A stretch of DNA of 64,000 bases from Martinezella rhizogenes (GCF_027460065.1 NZ_JAPYZZ010000007.1:1-64000), one strand, 5' to 3'. Positions 6,425-14,936 are shown, counted from the stretch's first letter. Numbers and translations are program-made. Notes: a model not told the origin generated them from the letters alone.

Positions 6425-7069
6425 ATGCAATATTCTGGCGACAATTCCGAGAGCGCTCCGGTGGGTGGACGCAGCTGGCGCAACACGCCCTCCTCCTTTG
6501 GGCTGGTGGCGATCGCGTTTCACTGGACGATCGCTGTCCTTTTCGTAGCACAGCTTGCATTGGGATATCTGATGAGCCGCGACAGCATCGATCCGGTGCT
6601 TCAGTTTAATCTTTTCCAGTACCACAAGTCGATCGGATTTCTGGTACTGGCGCTCGCAGTGCCGCGTTGCATCTGGTCGGTTTTCAGCGACAAGCCGCGG
6701 GCTGTCGATGGCGAAAGTGTCGTTTCGAGGTTCGCTGCGCGGGCCGCTCATGCGGCGTTGCTGTTCCTGACCCTGGCCGTGCCCCTCGCCGGCTGGGCGG
6801 TGGCCTCGACCTCTCCCTTGCAAATCCCCAGCTACGTCTTTGATCTCGTTGTCGTTCCGGGGTTGCCGATGGCGATCTCGGATCAAGCCGAGGCCTTCTG
6901 GAGTGACGTTCACGCCACCCTCGCCTATCTCGCGGCCATTATCGTCTTTCTTCATGTGATAGCGGCTCTGTGGCACCATTTCGTCCGCAGAGATCCGACC
7001 CTTCGTCGCATGCTTCCCCTTCCGGACGCCACGGATAAGAGCTGCCGGGAAACCTCCTCCGGGCAGTAG
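6425..7069 (+). CDS. cytochrome b561 family protein
   Basis: 214-residue inner-membrane di-heme cytochrome b with four predicted spans. Candidate heme-ligand histidines are in FHWTIAVLFVAQLALGY (span 1), YHKSIGFLVLALAVPR (span 2), ARAAHAALLFLTLAVPLAGW and AIIVFLHVIAALWHHFVRRD (last span). Family members oxidise quinol or pass electrons to periplasmic acceptors and are often linked to YceI. The gene begins 3 bp after the anti-sigma factor and is the last of this transcript. It is probably a regulon output in an oxidative or sulfur/chlorine stress response (inference). Confidence 0.9.
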   Translation: MQYSGDNSESAPVGGRSWRNTPSSFGLVAIAFHWTIAVLFVAQLALGYLMSRDSIDPVLQFNLFQYHKSIGFLVLALAVPRCIWSVFSDKPRAVDGESVVSRFAARAAHAALLFLTLAVPLAGWAVASTSPLQIPSYVFDLVVVPGLPMAISDQAEAFWSDVHATLAYLAAIIVFLHVIAALWHHFVRRDPTLRRMLPLPDATDKSCRETSSGQ

Positions 7070-7441
7070 GGAGACGATCGAAGAGTTGCACAAAAGCTGC
7101 AGGCGCAACCTGTTTCAGCCGCCGGATGCACGGGGGCTCCCTTTCCGGGCCATCATTTGTTATGGTCGCCCGCGAAGAGCATAGGCGCATCGAGGTAGAC
7201 TTTGCCTAAGTAAATACCGGTCTCAATCCAGTTTCACCCGTATTGCGGATAGCCACAGGCTGTCGGCGTATGATCATGTTCATCGGGTGGTGGCAAGAGA
7301 CCGGTCTGGCATTGTTAAAATGTGCCTTGCACAGCCCTGCTGTCTCAGCTCTTCGCCCACCCAGGACATCGCCACGCCGCACCCGCAAGGGTTTTCTCCT
7401 GCACCATCTTGGTGGACTTCCAGACGGAAGACCAAGACACT
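7070..7441. other. intergenic region without a recognisable gene
   Basis: 372 bp between the cytochrome gene and the DUF1062 gene. It contains a 9-base inverted pair (ACCGGTCTC at 7216-7224 and GAGACCGGT at 7297-7305), too far apart for a normal terminator. The small open frames here show no protein features. It presumably holds the DUF1062 promoter. Confidence 0.5.
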
Positions 7442-8062
7442 ATGTGCAATCTCCTTCGGGTCCAATGGACCGTCACGCCAAGAACGGCGCCCCAGCCCTG
7501 GCTTGCCTGCAACGGATGCGGTGAGCTGAGGGCATTTCAGGCCAGCGGCAAGATCCGGCTCAATGCCAATGGCCGCAAACTCGATGCCTGGCTCATCTAC
7601 AGATGCCTGATCTGCGACAAAAGCTGGAACCGGCCAATCTTCGAGCGGCAGAATGTTCGCGACATAAGCCCACCTGTTCTGGAGGCACTGCAGTCCAACG
7701 ATCCGCAGTGGATAAGAGCCGAAACCTTCAACCTCGAGGCGTTGAGACGCAAGTCGCAGCGTATCGACGAGTTTCCGGAGTTCGATATCGGGAAAACGAT
7801 CCGGGACGAACCTCCCGACTGGGCCGCGGCCGAAATCGATCTCGCGGTTCCGTTTCCGGCTGGCATACGCCTCGATCGCCTGCTGGCCGCCGAACTGGGG
7901 CTTTCACGCTCGATGCTACAGAAGCTTCATGAAGGCGGGCACATACGGGCGCAATCCGAGCTTCTGCGGCGGCGTCTCAGGAACGGCACACGGATTGTTA
8001 TCGAATGCCGCGACGGGCTTGATCCGGAGCGGTTCTGGAAATCGGCGATGACCAGCCTCTAA
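7442..8062 (+). CDS. DUF1062 domain protein: zinc ribbon plus S4-like segment
   Basis: 206 residues. The N-terminus has a four-cysteine zinc-ribbon pattern (C23-NG-C26 and C55-LI-C58) around a beta-rich stretch. The C-terminal region (about residues 140-185), GIRLDRLLAAELGLSRSMLQKLHEGGHI followed by LRNGTRIVIE, resembles an S4 RNA-binding fold (R-L-D, Ser-Arg helix, 'G..V' turn). This suggests an RNA- or ribosome-linked role; the family has no established function. The start at 7442 gives the family's MCNLLRVQWTV-type beginning; the upstream Shine-Dalgarno (GGAAG) is rather distant. Confidence 0.85.
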   Translation: MCNLLRVQWTVTPRTAPQPWLACNGCGELRAFQASGKIRLNANGRKLDAWLIYRCLICDKSWNRPIFERQNVRDISPPVLEALQSNDPQWIRAETFNLEALRRKSQRIDEFPEFDIGKTIRDEPPDWAAAEIDLAVPFPAGIRLDRLLAAELGLSRSMLQKLHEGGHIRAQSELLRRRLRNGTRIVIECRDGLDPERFWKSAMTSL

Positions 8063-8215
8063 GGGCAGTGCGGGGGTCTGCAAGTGCAGGCCCTCGCCTG
8101 CCGCATCGACGTAGTTCAGCCAGTTGCTGGAGATGGCATTTTTCTATTCATCGGGCTTGCGGAACGAAGAGGAATGGTAAAAAAATCCGGCCGTCTAACG
8201 AGGGTATTGGGCGGA

Positions 8216-8710
8216 ATGAAAAGCGCATCTTATATCGCATGGGTGGTCATCGTGGCGATGTCCGCCTCAACGGAAGCAGCTAGCGCCGGGCCGAAGGATC
8301 ACCGTTGGTCGAAGGATCCGGCGAGCCAGTGCGCGTTCGTCGTGCCGGCCTCGATGACCGAGGGACCGGCCTTCTGGACAGGCACCTGCATCGATGGAAA
8401 GGCTTCCGGCATCGGCATGCTCCGTCGTCGGGATGGCGGTCGCGCCGGGGCTGCTTTCCTCGGCAAAATGAAGAATGGCCTTCCTGAAATCGGTGTCGTC
8501 GATCTGGGCGACGGATATCGGGCGGGTATGTTCAGTGACGGCGATATTGGTGGCGAGGCCGAGCTTGAGCCCCAGGTGCGGATCGATGCGTTTCGTATTG
8601 CTGCTGATGCTGCAAGGCAGGTCAGCGCCAAATATGCAGCGGAGAAGAATGAAGCCTCCGCTCAGCTTTATCGCACTATGGCGGAAACCCTTGAAGCTCA
8701 GATCGAATAG
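8216..8710 (+). CDS. hypothetical exported protein
   Basis: 164 residues from the ATG at 8216, which gives a clear signal peptide (MKSASYIAWVVIVAMSASTEAASA) and has GGGCGG just upstream; an ATG at 8174 would add 14 residues. The mature protein has a short MORN-like stretch (GTCIDGKASGIGMLRRRDGG ... DGYRAGMFSDGDIGGEAEL) and a charged C-terminal helix (AARQVSAKYAAEKNEASAQLYRTMAETLEAQIE). No function is recognised. Confidence 0.65.
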   Translation: MKSASYIAWVVIVAMSASTEAASAGPKDHRWSKDPASQCAFVVPASMTEGPAFWTGTCIDGKASGIGMLRRRDGGRAGAAFLGKMKNGLPEIGVVDLGDGYRAGMFSDGDIGGEAELEPQVRIDAFRIAADAARQVSAKYAAEKNEASAQLYRTMAETLEAQIE

Positions 8711-8851
8711 GCACCCCCTGCCCGGCGTCGTGACAGACACGCGGTGAAAAGCTCTGGCCATTTCAGACAAAAACTTTAAGCTCCTGCGCCGGACACAAAT
8801 TGCAGAGAACCATCAGATTTTCAGTTCAAATCATCCGGGAGAAAGCACACT

Positions 8852-9508
8852 ATGAGCCTGCGTATCAACGATATTGCCCCCGACTTCACCGCCGAGACCA
8901 CCCAGGGTCCGGTGCGTTTTCACGACTGGATCGGCGATGGCTGGGCGGTCCTGTTTTCCCATCCGAAAAACTTCACGCCCGTGTGCACGACGGAACTTGG
9001 CGCCATGGGCGGCCTGCAGCCGGAATTCGAAAAACGCGGCGTCAAGATCATCGGCATTTCGGTCGATCCGGTCGAAAGCCATGAAAAATGGAAGAACGAT
9101 ATCCGCACCGCAACCGGCTTCAATGTCGATTATCCGCTGATCGGCGACAAGGACCTGAAGGTGGCGAAGCTTTATGACATGCTGCCGGCGGGTGCGGGCG
9201 ACAGTTCCGAAGGCCGCACGCCTGCCGATAACGCCACCGTGCGCTCCGTCTTCGTCATCGGCCCCGACAAGAAGATCAAGCTGGTCCTCACCTACCCGAT
9301 GACCACCGGCCGCAATTTCGATGAAATTCTCCGCGCCATCGATTCCATCCAGCTGACCTCCAAACACCAGGTAGCGACGCCCGCCAACTGGAAGCAGGGA
9401 GAGGATGTCATCATCACCGCCGCCGTCTCCAACGAAGATGCGATTACCCGTTTCGGCTCCTATGACACGGTTCTTCCGTATCTGCGCAAGACGAAGCAGC
9501 CCGGCTGA
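8852..9508 (+). CDS. 1-Cys peroxiredoxin (Prx6 type)
   Basis: 218 residues, typical of Prx6-type peroxiredoxins. The active-site loop is HPKNFTPVCTTE with the peroxidatic cysteine C45; no other cysteine is present, so resolution must come from an external thiol. The conserved arginine lies in NATVRSVFVIGPDKKIKL, and the C-terminal dimer and arm region is EVATPANWKQGEDV-like (KHQVATPANWKQGEDVII). It reduces hydrogen peroxide and organic hydroperoxides in the cytosol. The start is preceded by GGGAGAAAG. It is a single gene, converging on the DUF5680 gene. Confidence 0.93.
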   Translation: MSLRINDIAPDFTAETTQGPVRFHDWIGDGWAVLFSHPKNFTPVCTTELGAMGGLQPEFEKRGVKIIGISVDPVESHEKWKNDIRTATGFNVDYPLIGDKDLKVAKLYDMLPAGAGDSSEGRTPADNATVRSVFVIGPDKKIKLVLTYPMTTGRNFDEILRAIDSIQLTSKHQVATPANWKQGEDVIITAAVSNEDAITRFGSYDTVLPYLRKTKQPG

Positions 9509-9524
9509 GCTCGTAGCGAAAACG

Positions 9525-9548
9525 GGGGCGGTGAACTATCATCGCCCC
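9525..9548. terminator. possible convergent terminator hairpin
   Basis: GGGGCG at 9525-9530 pairs with CGCCCC at 9543-9548, extendable by TGA/TCA inside the loop. It lies between the convergent peroxiredoxin and DUF5680 genes. There is no T-run on either strand, so this is a weak call. Confidence 0.3.
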
Positions 9549-9562
9549 ATCATTCGCACGTC

Positions 9563-10015
9563 TCACGGCTTTATGATCCCGCCATGATAGTCAAGCCGGT
9601 ACGTTTCGACATGTCCCCGGTAGATGCGCTCGACACCGGTGAAGGATCCGAATTCACCAGCATTCGTATCGACATAGATCAGATTTTCCACCGGATGGGT
9701 AAAGCCGCCGAGAAACCGGCCTTGCCGATAGAGCGTGGAAAGCGACCGCTGAATGACCATTCCGGCCGTCGTGCCGTCGATCATATCAGGCCTGAGGATA
9801 CGGCCGTAATAACTCATCCCCCACACCGCGGTTCCCTGGTGCCAGACGACCTCTTGGCCGATGAAATCGGTTCCCCCGAAATAGCTGTCGACATAATGCC
9901 AGTCTCCGTCGCGATAACCGAGATCGTGCGATCCCTGACGCGTGGGGGTCGCAGATTTATCGCCGCCGCCGACATATGTTGCAGACTTGGCTTGCACGAT
10001 AAATTCCTCCAACAT
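9563..10015 (-). CDS. DUF5680 domain protein
   Basis: 150 residues starting MLEEFIVQAKSATYVGGG. The sequence QGSHDLGYRDGDWHYVDSYFGGTDFIGQEVVWHQGTAVWGMSYYGRILRP is characteristic of small DUF5680-type proteins, rich in Gly/Trp/Tyr and likely beta-sheet. No catalytic motif is known. The start at 10015 is chosen because AGAGGG lies upstream; the frame stays open for another 82 codons without family similarity. It is divergent from yaiI across 165 bp. Confidence 0.75.
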   Translation of the reverse strand: MLEEFIVQAKSATYVGGGDKSATPTRQGSHDLGYRDGDWHYVDSYFGGTDFIGQEVVWHQGTAVWGMSYYGRILRPDMIDGTTAGMVIQRSLSTLYRQGRFLGGFTHPVENLIYVDTNAGEFGSFTGVERIYRGHVETYRLDYHGGIIKP

Positions 10016-10180
10016 TGACCCTCTCCACGATATAGAACATAAAGTGAACATAAACGGTTTTCGCGATTGTCGCAAGCATCCTCCTGCGCGACGTCGAGCC
10101 GCTATTTCAGCGCTGACGGGCTTGGTAATTGCGGCGTTTGCGCTTAGAAGCGTGGCAGGAATTATCCCAAAAGAGTGCTC

Positions 10181-10636
10181 ATGCCGCAAAACCCGCAAAT
10201 CTATGTCGATGCCGACGCCTGCCCCGTGAAGCCGGAAATCCTTAAAGTTGCGGAGCGGCATGGGCTGGAAGTGACCTTTGTCGCCAATTCCGGTCTGCGC
10301 CCTTCACGCGATCCGATGGTGAAAAACGTCATCGTATCCGCGGGTTTCGATGCGGCCGATGACTGGATTGCCGAGCATGCCGGCGAAAATGATATCGTCA
10401 TTACCGCCGATGTGCCGCTGGCCGGACGCTGCGTTGCCAAGGGCGCGCTGGTCACGGGGCCGACGGGGCGTGTTTTCGATCCGTCGAATATCGGCATGGC
10501 GACGGCGATGCGTGATCTGGGTGCGCATCTGCGCGAAACCGGGGAAAGCAAGGGATATAACGCGGCCTTTTCACCGCGTGACCGCTCGGCTTTTCTGGAG
10601 ACGCTTGACCGTTTCTGCCGCCGTGTCAAAAAATGA
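10181..10636 (+). CDS. YaiI/YqxD family (DUF188) protein
   Basis: 151 residues. The PIN-like DUF188 fold is marked by IYVDADACPVKPE at the start, ANSG.RPSRDP, DDWIAEHAGENDIVITADVPLAGRCVAKGALVTGPTGRVF and the late FSPRDRSAFL. The acidic residues of VDADACPVK resemble a metal-dependent nuclease site, but activity has not been settled for the family. ATG at 10181 is used rather than 10175 because the family begins just before the VDADA motif. The DUF1345 gene follows 25 bp later, so they may be cotranscribed. Confidence 0.88.
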   Translation: MPQNPQIYVDADACPVKPEILKVAERHGLEVTFVANSGLRPSRDPMVKNVIVSAGFDAADDWIAEHAGENDIVITADVPLAGRCVAKGALVTGPTGRVFDPSNIGMATAMRDLGAHLRETGESKGYNAAFSPRDRSAFLETLDRFCRRVKK

Positions 10637-10661
10637 CGCTGCAAACAGAAAGGTGTCGTCC

Positions 10662-11351
10662 ATGCCCCCCGCCAGCCCGAAAAGCCCGGCCAAGAGCCCA
10701 GCAAGTCCCAAGAGCAATATCTATCGCCGTCACCGGCCTTTCGTCATTGCATTTCTCGTCTGGGCCGGCAGTCTCGGCGTGGCGCTTGCATTTGCGCCGT
10801 CCCTTGCCATCGAGATCGCCGCAGTCCTGTTTTTCCTGACCTATCTGACGCTGGTCGCTTTTCGCCTGCCGCAGCTGACGGCGCAGCAACTGAAGGCCCA
10901 TGCCGACAGCGACGATTTGCCTGCGATCGCGATCATCGCCGTCACGCTGCTTGCGGTCGGTGTTGCCGTGGTGTCGCTGTTTCAGGCGCTCAACCACACG
11001 GGTGAAACGGTCTGGACGCTGCTCATTGCCTTTGCCTCTGTCATCTTCGGCTGGCTGACGATCCACACCATGACCGCCCTGCACTACGCCCATCTTTACT
11101 GGCGGCCGGCCACGGTGGACGGCAAGCGTCAGCATCGCGGCGGCATGGATTTTCCGGCGACGAAGGAACCCTGCGGTTACGACTTCCTCTATTTCGCTGT
11201 GGTGATCGGCATGACGGCGCAGACCTCGGATGTGGGGGTAACCACCACCGCCATGCGCAAGGTGACGCTACTGCACTCCATCGTTTCTTTTTTCTTCAAC
11301 ACGGTTCTGGTCGCGGCGGCGGTCAATGCCGCGGTCTCGCTTGCGGGCTGA
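10662..11351 (+). CDS. DUF1345 integral membrane protein
   Basis: 229 residues with a low-complexity Ser-Pro-Lys N-terminus (ASPKSPAKSPASPKS) and five or six membrane spans. The family signature is YDFLYFAVVIGMTAQTSDVGVTTTAMRKVTLLHSIVSFFFNTVLVAAAVN. The function is not known; the SDV..T..MR..TL pattern recalls a channel-like pore helix, which is a guess. ATG at 10662 has AAAGG upstream. It lies between yaiI and fghA on the same strand. Confidence 0.85.
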   Translation: MPPASPKSPAKSPASPKSNIYRRHRPFVIAFLVWAGSLGVALAFAPSLAIEIAAVLFFLTYLTLVAFRLPQLTAQQLKAHADSDDLPAIAIIAVTLLAVGVAVVSLFQALNHTGETVWTLLIAFASVIFGWLTIHTMTALHYAHLYWRPATVDGKRQHRGGMDFPATKEPCGYDFLYFAVVIGMTAQTSDVGVTTTAMRKVTLLHSIVSFFFNTVLVAAAVNAAVSLAG

Positions 11352-11380
11352 ACCGGAATTTTTCTTAAGGGAATGGCTTC

Positions 11381-12214
11381 ATGAACATCATTTCGCAGAA
11401 TACGGCCTTTGGCGGCATGCAGGGCGTTTTTTCGCACCAGTCCGAAACGCTCAAAAGCGAGATGACCTTTGCGGTCTATGTGCCGCCGAAGGCGATCCAT
11501 GAGCCCTGTCCGGTTGTCTGGTATCTCTCGGGCCTCACCTGCACCCACGCCAATGTCATGGAAAAGGGCGAATATCGCCGCATGGCGTCCGAACTCGGGC
11601 TTATCATCGTCTGCCCGGATACCAGCCCGCGCGGCAACGACGTGCCGGATGAGCTGACCAACTGGCAGATGGGCAAGGGCGCCGGTTTTTATCTCGACGC
11701 CACCGAGGAGCCGTGGTCGGAACACTACCAGATGTACAGCTATGTGGCGGAAGAGCTGCCTGCCCTGATCGGCCAGCATTTCCGCGCCGATATGAGTCGC
11801 CAGTCCATTTTCGGCCATTCGATGGGCGGTCATGGTGCGATGACGATTGCACTGAAAAACCCCGAGCGTTTCAAGAGCTGCTCGGCCTTTGCACCCATCG
11901 TTGCCCCCTCTTCCGCCGACTGGTCGGAACCGGCGCTGGAAAAATATCTCGGTGCGGACCGGACCGCATGGCGTCAATATGACGCCTGCTCGCTGATCGA
12001 GGATGGCGCACGGTTTCCCGAATTCCTGATCGATCAGGGCAAGGCCGATAGTTTCCTGGAAAAAGGCCTGCGCCCCTGGCTGTTCGAAGAGGCGATCAAG
12101 GGAACGGATATCGGCCTGACGCTGCGCATGCACGATCGTTACGACCACTCCTATTATTTCATCTCCACTTTCATGGATGACCATTTGAAGTGGCATGCGG
12201 AGCGGCTTGGCTAA
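11381..12214 (+). CDS. fghA: S-formylglutathione hydrolase
   Basis: 277 residues, the standard length. Alpha/beta hydrolase with nucleophile S147 in GHSMGGHGA, D223 in LIDQGKAD and H256 in YDHSYYF. The family segments WYLSGLTCTHANVMEKGEYRR and PWSEHYQMYSYVAEELP are intact. It hydrolyses S-formylglutathione to formate and glutathione, the second step of glutathione-dependent formaldehyde detoxification; the dehydrogenase gene is not next to it. AAGGGAATG precedes the ATG by a normal distance. Confidence 0.95.
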   Translation: MNIISQNTAFGGMQGVFSHQSETLKSEMTFAVYVPPKAIHEPCPVVWYLSGLTCTHANVMEKGEYRRMASELGLIIVCPDTSPRGNDVPDELTNWQMGKGAGFYLDATEEPWSEHYQMYSYVAEELPALIGQHFRADMSRQSIFGHSMGGHGAMTIALKNPERFKSCSAFAPIVAPSSADWSEPALEKYLGADRTAWRQYDACSLIEDGARFPEFLIDQGKADSFLEKGLRPWLFEEAIKGTDIGLTLRMHDRYDHSYYFISTFMDDHLKWHAERLG

Positions 12215-12230
12215 GGATAGGGAAACAGGC

Positions 12231-12255
12231 CGGCGGCGCCGTGTGAGCGCCGCCG
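12231..12255 (+). terminator. hairpin after fghA
   Basis: CGGCGGCGC (12231-12239) pairs with GCGCCGCCG (12247-12255) around a 7-base loop; the following bases are TCTCAGTCTT, a poor T-run. It lies between convergent fghA and ridA genes and could stop transcription from the left. Confidence 0.5.
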
Positions 12256-12274
12256 TCTCAGTCTTGATCCCGCG

Positions 12275-12664
12275 TTACGGGATGCGGGCGATGACCTTGA
12301 TCTCGAAATCGAAGCCGGCGAGCCAGTTGACGCCGATGGCGGTCCAGTTCGGATAAGGCGACTTGCTGAAAATCTCCTGCTTGACCTTCATGATCGTTCC
12401 GAACTGGTTTTCCGGGTCCGTATGGAACGTTGTTACATCTACGATATCGTCGAAAGTGCAGCCTGCCGCCGCAAGTGTCGCCTTGAGATTTTCGAAAGCC
12501 AGCCGGACCTGCTGTTCAAAGTCTGGCTCAGGCGTTCCATCGGCACGGCTGCCGACCTGGCCTGAAACGAAAAGAAGGTCACCGGATCGAATGGCGGCCG
12601 AGTAGCCGTGTTCTTCGTAAAGCGCGTGTCTGTTGGCCGGGAAAATTGCTTCGCGTTCAGTCAT
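12275..12664 (-). CDS. RidA family protein (Rid/YER057c/UK114)
   Basis: 129 residues, the family size. Visible motifs are RSGDLLFVSGQVG, EQQVRLAFENLKATLAAAGCTFDDIVDVTTFHTDPE and the C-terminal PNWTAIGVNWLAGFDFEIKVIARIP. RidA proteins form trimers and hydrolyse reactive enamine/imine intermediates; this one has W-L-A in place of the usual P.A..ALVEI segment, so it belongs to a divergent subgroup and its substrate is unclear. Upstream lie three operator-like palindromes but no regulator gene. Confidence 0.85.
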   Translation of the reverse strand: MTEREAIFPANRHALYEEHGYSAAIRSGDLLFVSGQVGSRADGTPEPDFEQQVRLAFENLKATLAAAGCTFDDIVDVTTFHTDPENQFGTIMKVKQEIFSKSPYPNWTAIGVNWLAGFDFEIKVIARIP

Positions 12665-12737
12665 CTAGCATCTCTCTTTGTGGCTTGAGTGCCTTGGACG
12701 AGCGAAGCGTTATTTTTGAAGCTTCGAACGCCAAGTT

Positions 12738-12803
12738 ACATACGTTACGTATGCGAGATAGTGACGTACGCAGCGTATGTCAATTCAGATACGCAATGTA
12801 TGT
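12738..12803. promoter_or_regulatory. three operator-like palindromes upstream of ridA
   Basis: Three related 17-mers: ACATACGTTACGTATGC (12738-12754), ACGTACGCAGCGTATGT (12764-12780) and AGATACGCAATGTATGT (12787-12803). Each is a near-palindrome around TACG...CGTA; start-to-start spacing is 26 and 23 bp. They lie 74-139 bp upstream of the ridA start. This pattern is typical of TetR-type operators. No regulator gene is adjacent in this window. Confidence 0.55.
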
Positions 12804-12898
12804 GAAATCCAATACATCGAGATGCAGTTTTTCAGAGCGTCAAATTTTCATGATTAAAGGGGGATGAGTGGCTGACGCACTCCCGCCTTCCCTGCTGC

Positions 12899-13387
12899 TT
12901 ATGGAAACAGAGCCGTCGCAAGCGTCGTCGGACCCGGCCGTTTCAGCCTGAATTCGTGGATCACCCGTTCTGCGACGCCATAGGCGAGTTCCTGCTCGAT
13001 CGATTGATTGTCGAAGCTGACAACGGTGGCAGTGAATTTGGCCTCGGCGATGACCTCACCCGTTGCTACTGCTGCGGCACGGACGATGACCTTGGCCGAT
13101 GCCCGCTCTCCGAACAGGAAGGGTGCGCGTGTGACGGATGTGAGACGGATGGTCAGTACCACACGCGGTCTGGTTTCACCCCGCGCTGTCGTCTTGATCG
13201 CATTCTGGACCTGCGCGTGGATGGACTGCATCAATGCCGGCGCGACATCCGGGCGTGCGGCGACAAATGCGCCGCGCACATCATAAAGCAGCCGGTCGGT
13301 GTTTGTCGCTTCCGGTTCCAGCCTGAAAGACATGAGCACGAAACACGCCAGCACGACAATGCCAAGGCGTTTAAGCGTGGTGGTCAT
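12899..13387 (-). CDS. hypothetical exported or membrane-anchored protein
   Basis: 162 residues. The N-terminus has a hydrophobic segment (LGIVVLACFVLMSFRL) that could be a signal peptide or anchor. The rest is a mixed alpha/beta domain: ALMQSIHAQVQNAIKTTARGETRPRVVLTIRLTSVTRAPFLFGERASAKVIVRAAAVATGEVIAEAKF. No family is recognised with certainty. It is 60 bp downstream of the ATP12 gene on the same strand. Confidence 0.7.
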   Translation of the reverse strand: MTTTLKRLGIVVLACFVLMSFRLEPEATNTDRLLYDVRGAFVAARPDVAPALMQSIHAQVQNAIKTTARGETRPRVVLTIRLTSVTRAPFLFGERASAKVIVRAAAVATGEVIAEAKFTATVVSFDNQSIEQELAYGVAERVIHEFRLKRPGPTTLATALFP

Positions 13388-13447
13388 GATCAGCGGCTCC
13401 CCTTACGTGAGGTAACCGCATGTTCGGCGATCAGGGTTAGAAAAGCG

Positions 13448-14242
13448 TTAAGAAGCGCTCTTCAGCGACTCCAGCACGTTGAGGGCGGCGCGCATATCGA
13501 TCAGCCTGACGGCGCGGCGTTCCAGCGCTTCTTCGTCCTCGCCCCATTGCTCGGCGGTCCAGTCCTCGTCCAGATGGGCGAGCGCCCAGGCTTCTTCCAG
13601 CGTGAGTTCGCCTTCCGCCAATGCCAGCGCCAGAATGGCAGAGCCGGTCAGGGACGTCATGGTGTGCAGCGCGGCGAGCGCAATCGGTGTGTCGTATTTC
13701 TTCAGCGTCACAGCGAAGGCCGCGATGGCTTCGCGCGGCTGGTCGCGATGCATGACACCTTCGACGAGGATAAAGCGGGCGCCGAGTACATTGGTCGCCC
13801 AGTCCAGAACCGGATCCCAATGGTCCGTCTGCCGGGCAACCAGCGCTTCCGGATCGCCGGCGCGATAGCAGAGGAGATCGGATGATGAAAAACGGAGTAT
13901 GTCCTCGAAAACCGCCTGTGTGTCGCTGGCGATGCCATCGATGGCGGTATTTACATGCCGCGATACCGGCATAACGACCGGGTTCACCACTTCCTTCTGT
14001 GCATCCCACTCGTCGCGGAGCAATTCGGCCAGCGCACGCGACGGTGCGACCAGCGGCTTCTTGGCGGGCGTGCGCAGCGGCTTGCCGTCGAGGAGGATGG
14101 TGAAACCGCCCTCCTCCGTCTCTCCGACGGTAACATCCTTATAGAACCGCTTCGGCAGAGGTTTCTGCATCTGGATCTGCGCGCGCAGGATCGGGTCGGG
14201 GTGGCTGAGGCCCTCCGAAAGGTCGTTCAGGAGATCACGCAT
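13448..14242 (-). CDS. ATP12 family F1-ATPase assembly chaperone
   Basis: 264 residues. The ATP12 domain is recognised by KRFYKDVTVGETEEGGFTILLDGKPLRTPAKKPLVAPSRALAELLRDEWDAQ, VMPVSRHVNTAIDG, DLLCYRAGDPEALVARQTDHWDPVLDWA and LALAEGELTLEEAWALAHLDEDWTAEQWGEDEEA. In mitochondria ATP12 binds the alpha subunit of F1; the alphaproteobacterial homologue is expected to help F1 assembly in the cytosol. It is followed by the hypothetical gene at 12899 and preceded within 26 bp by the HAD phosphatase, so these genes form one minus-strand run. Confidence 0.92.
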   Translation of the reverse strand: MRDLLNDLSEGLSHPDPILRAQIQMQKPLPKRFYKDVTVGETEEGGFTILLDGKPLRTPAKKPLVAPSRALAELLRDEWDAQKEVVNPVVMPVSRHVNTAIDGIASDTQAVFEDILRFSSSDLLCYRAGDPEALVARQTDHWDPVLDWATNVLGARFILVEGVMHRDQPREAIAAFAVTLKKYDTPIALAALHTMTSLTGSAILALALAEGELTLEEAWALAHLDEDWTAEQWGEDEEALERRAVRLIDMRAALNVLESLKSAS

Positions 14243-14267
14243 GGCATATCCTCGTCAGTCGAAAAAA

Positions 14268-14936
14268 TCATTCAGATATGTCGGCCGGAACATAGGCCGG
14301 AATTTCGTTCGGATGGTTGACCACTGCATCGGCGCCCGCCTTCCAGAGGTCCTCGACCGAGGCATAACCCCAGGCAACGCCGATGGCTTTTGCGCCCGCC
14401 GCTTTCGCCATCTGCATGTCATAGATCGCGTCACCGATGACGACAGTATCGGCCGGAACCATGCCGGTTTCGTGGCAGCATTCCATCACCATGGCCGGGT
14501 GCGGCTTGGATGGGCAGTCATCCGCCGTGCGCGAAACGATGAAATGATCGGCAAAGCCATGGGTTTCCAGAATTTGGGTGAGCCCACGCCGGCCTTTGCC
14601 AGTGACGGCCCCGATCAGCACGTCATCCCGTTTCGAAAGCGTATCGATCAGCGAGGCGATACCGTCGAAAAGCGGCGTCGTCATCTCGGGACGTTCCCGT
14701 AGAGGATGATAAACCTCCCTGTAACGCTGCGTCATCGCCAGTGCCTCCTCATCCACATGCGTCTTGCCGAGCATGCGGGCGATGGCGATATCCAGCGTCA
14801 GCCCGATGATCGCCTTGGTCTCGGAGATATCAGGCCGCGGCTTCCCAAAATCGGCAAAGGTCTCGGACATGACGGCATGGATCAGGCCGGCGCTGTCCAC
14901 CAGTGTGCCGTCGCAATCGAAAAGGACGAGTTTCAT
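14268..14936 (-). CDS. HAD family hydrolase, phosphoglycolate phosphatase-like
   Basis: 222 residues. HAD motif I is LVLFDCDGTLVDS with D7 and D9; motif II is in LIGAVTGKGRRG; motif III lysine is in CPSKPHPAMV and motif IV in VVIGDAIYDMQMAKAAGAKAIGVAWGY. A helical cap domain (about residues 15-80) places it with subclass I phosphatases of the Gph/PGP group. The substrate cannot be told from sequence alone. It begins 6 bp downstream of the pseudouridine synthase gene and is likely cotranscribed. Confidence 0.88.
   Translation of the reverse strand: MKLVLFDCDGTLVDSAGLIHAVMSETFADFGKPRPDISETKAIIGLTLDIAIARMLGKTHVDEEALAMTQRYREVYHPLRERPEMTTPLFDGIASLIDTLSKRDDVLIGAVTGKGRRGLTQILETHGFADHFIVSRTADDCPSKPHPAMVMECCHETGMVPADTVVIGDAIYDMQMAKAAGAKAIGVAWGYASVEDLWKAGADAVVNHPNEIPAYVPADISE

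Noticed and set aside
12646-12867. 73-residue plus-strand frame over the ridA upstream region
   Set aside because: It overlaps the triple operator, has no ribosome site and no family pattern.
12956-13885. 309-residue plus-strand frame
   Set aside because: It is antisense to the hypothetical gene at 12899 and the ATP12 gene; its composition is that of a GC-rich shadow frame.
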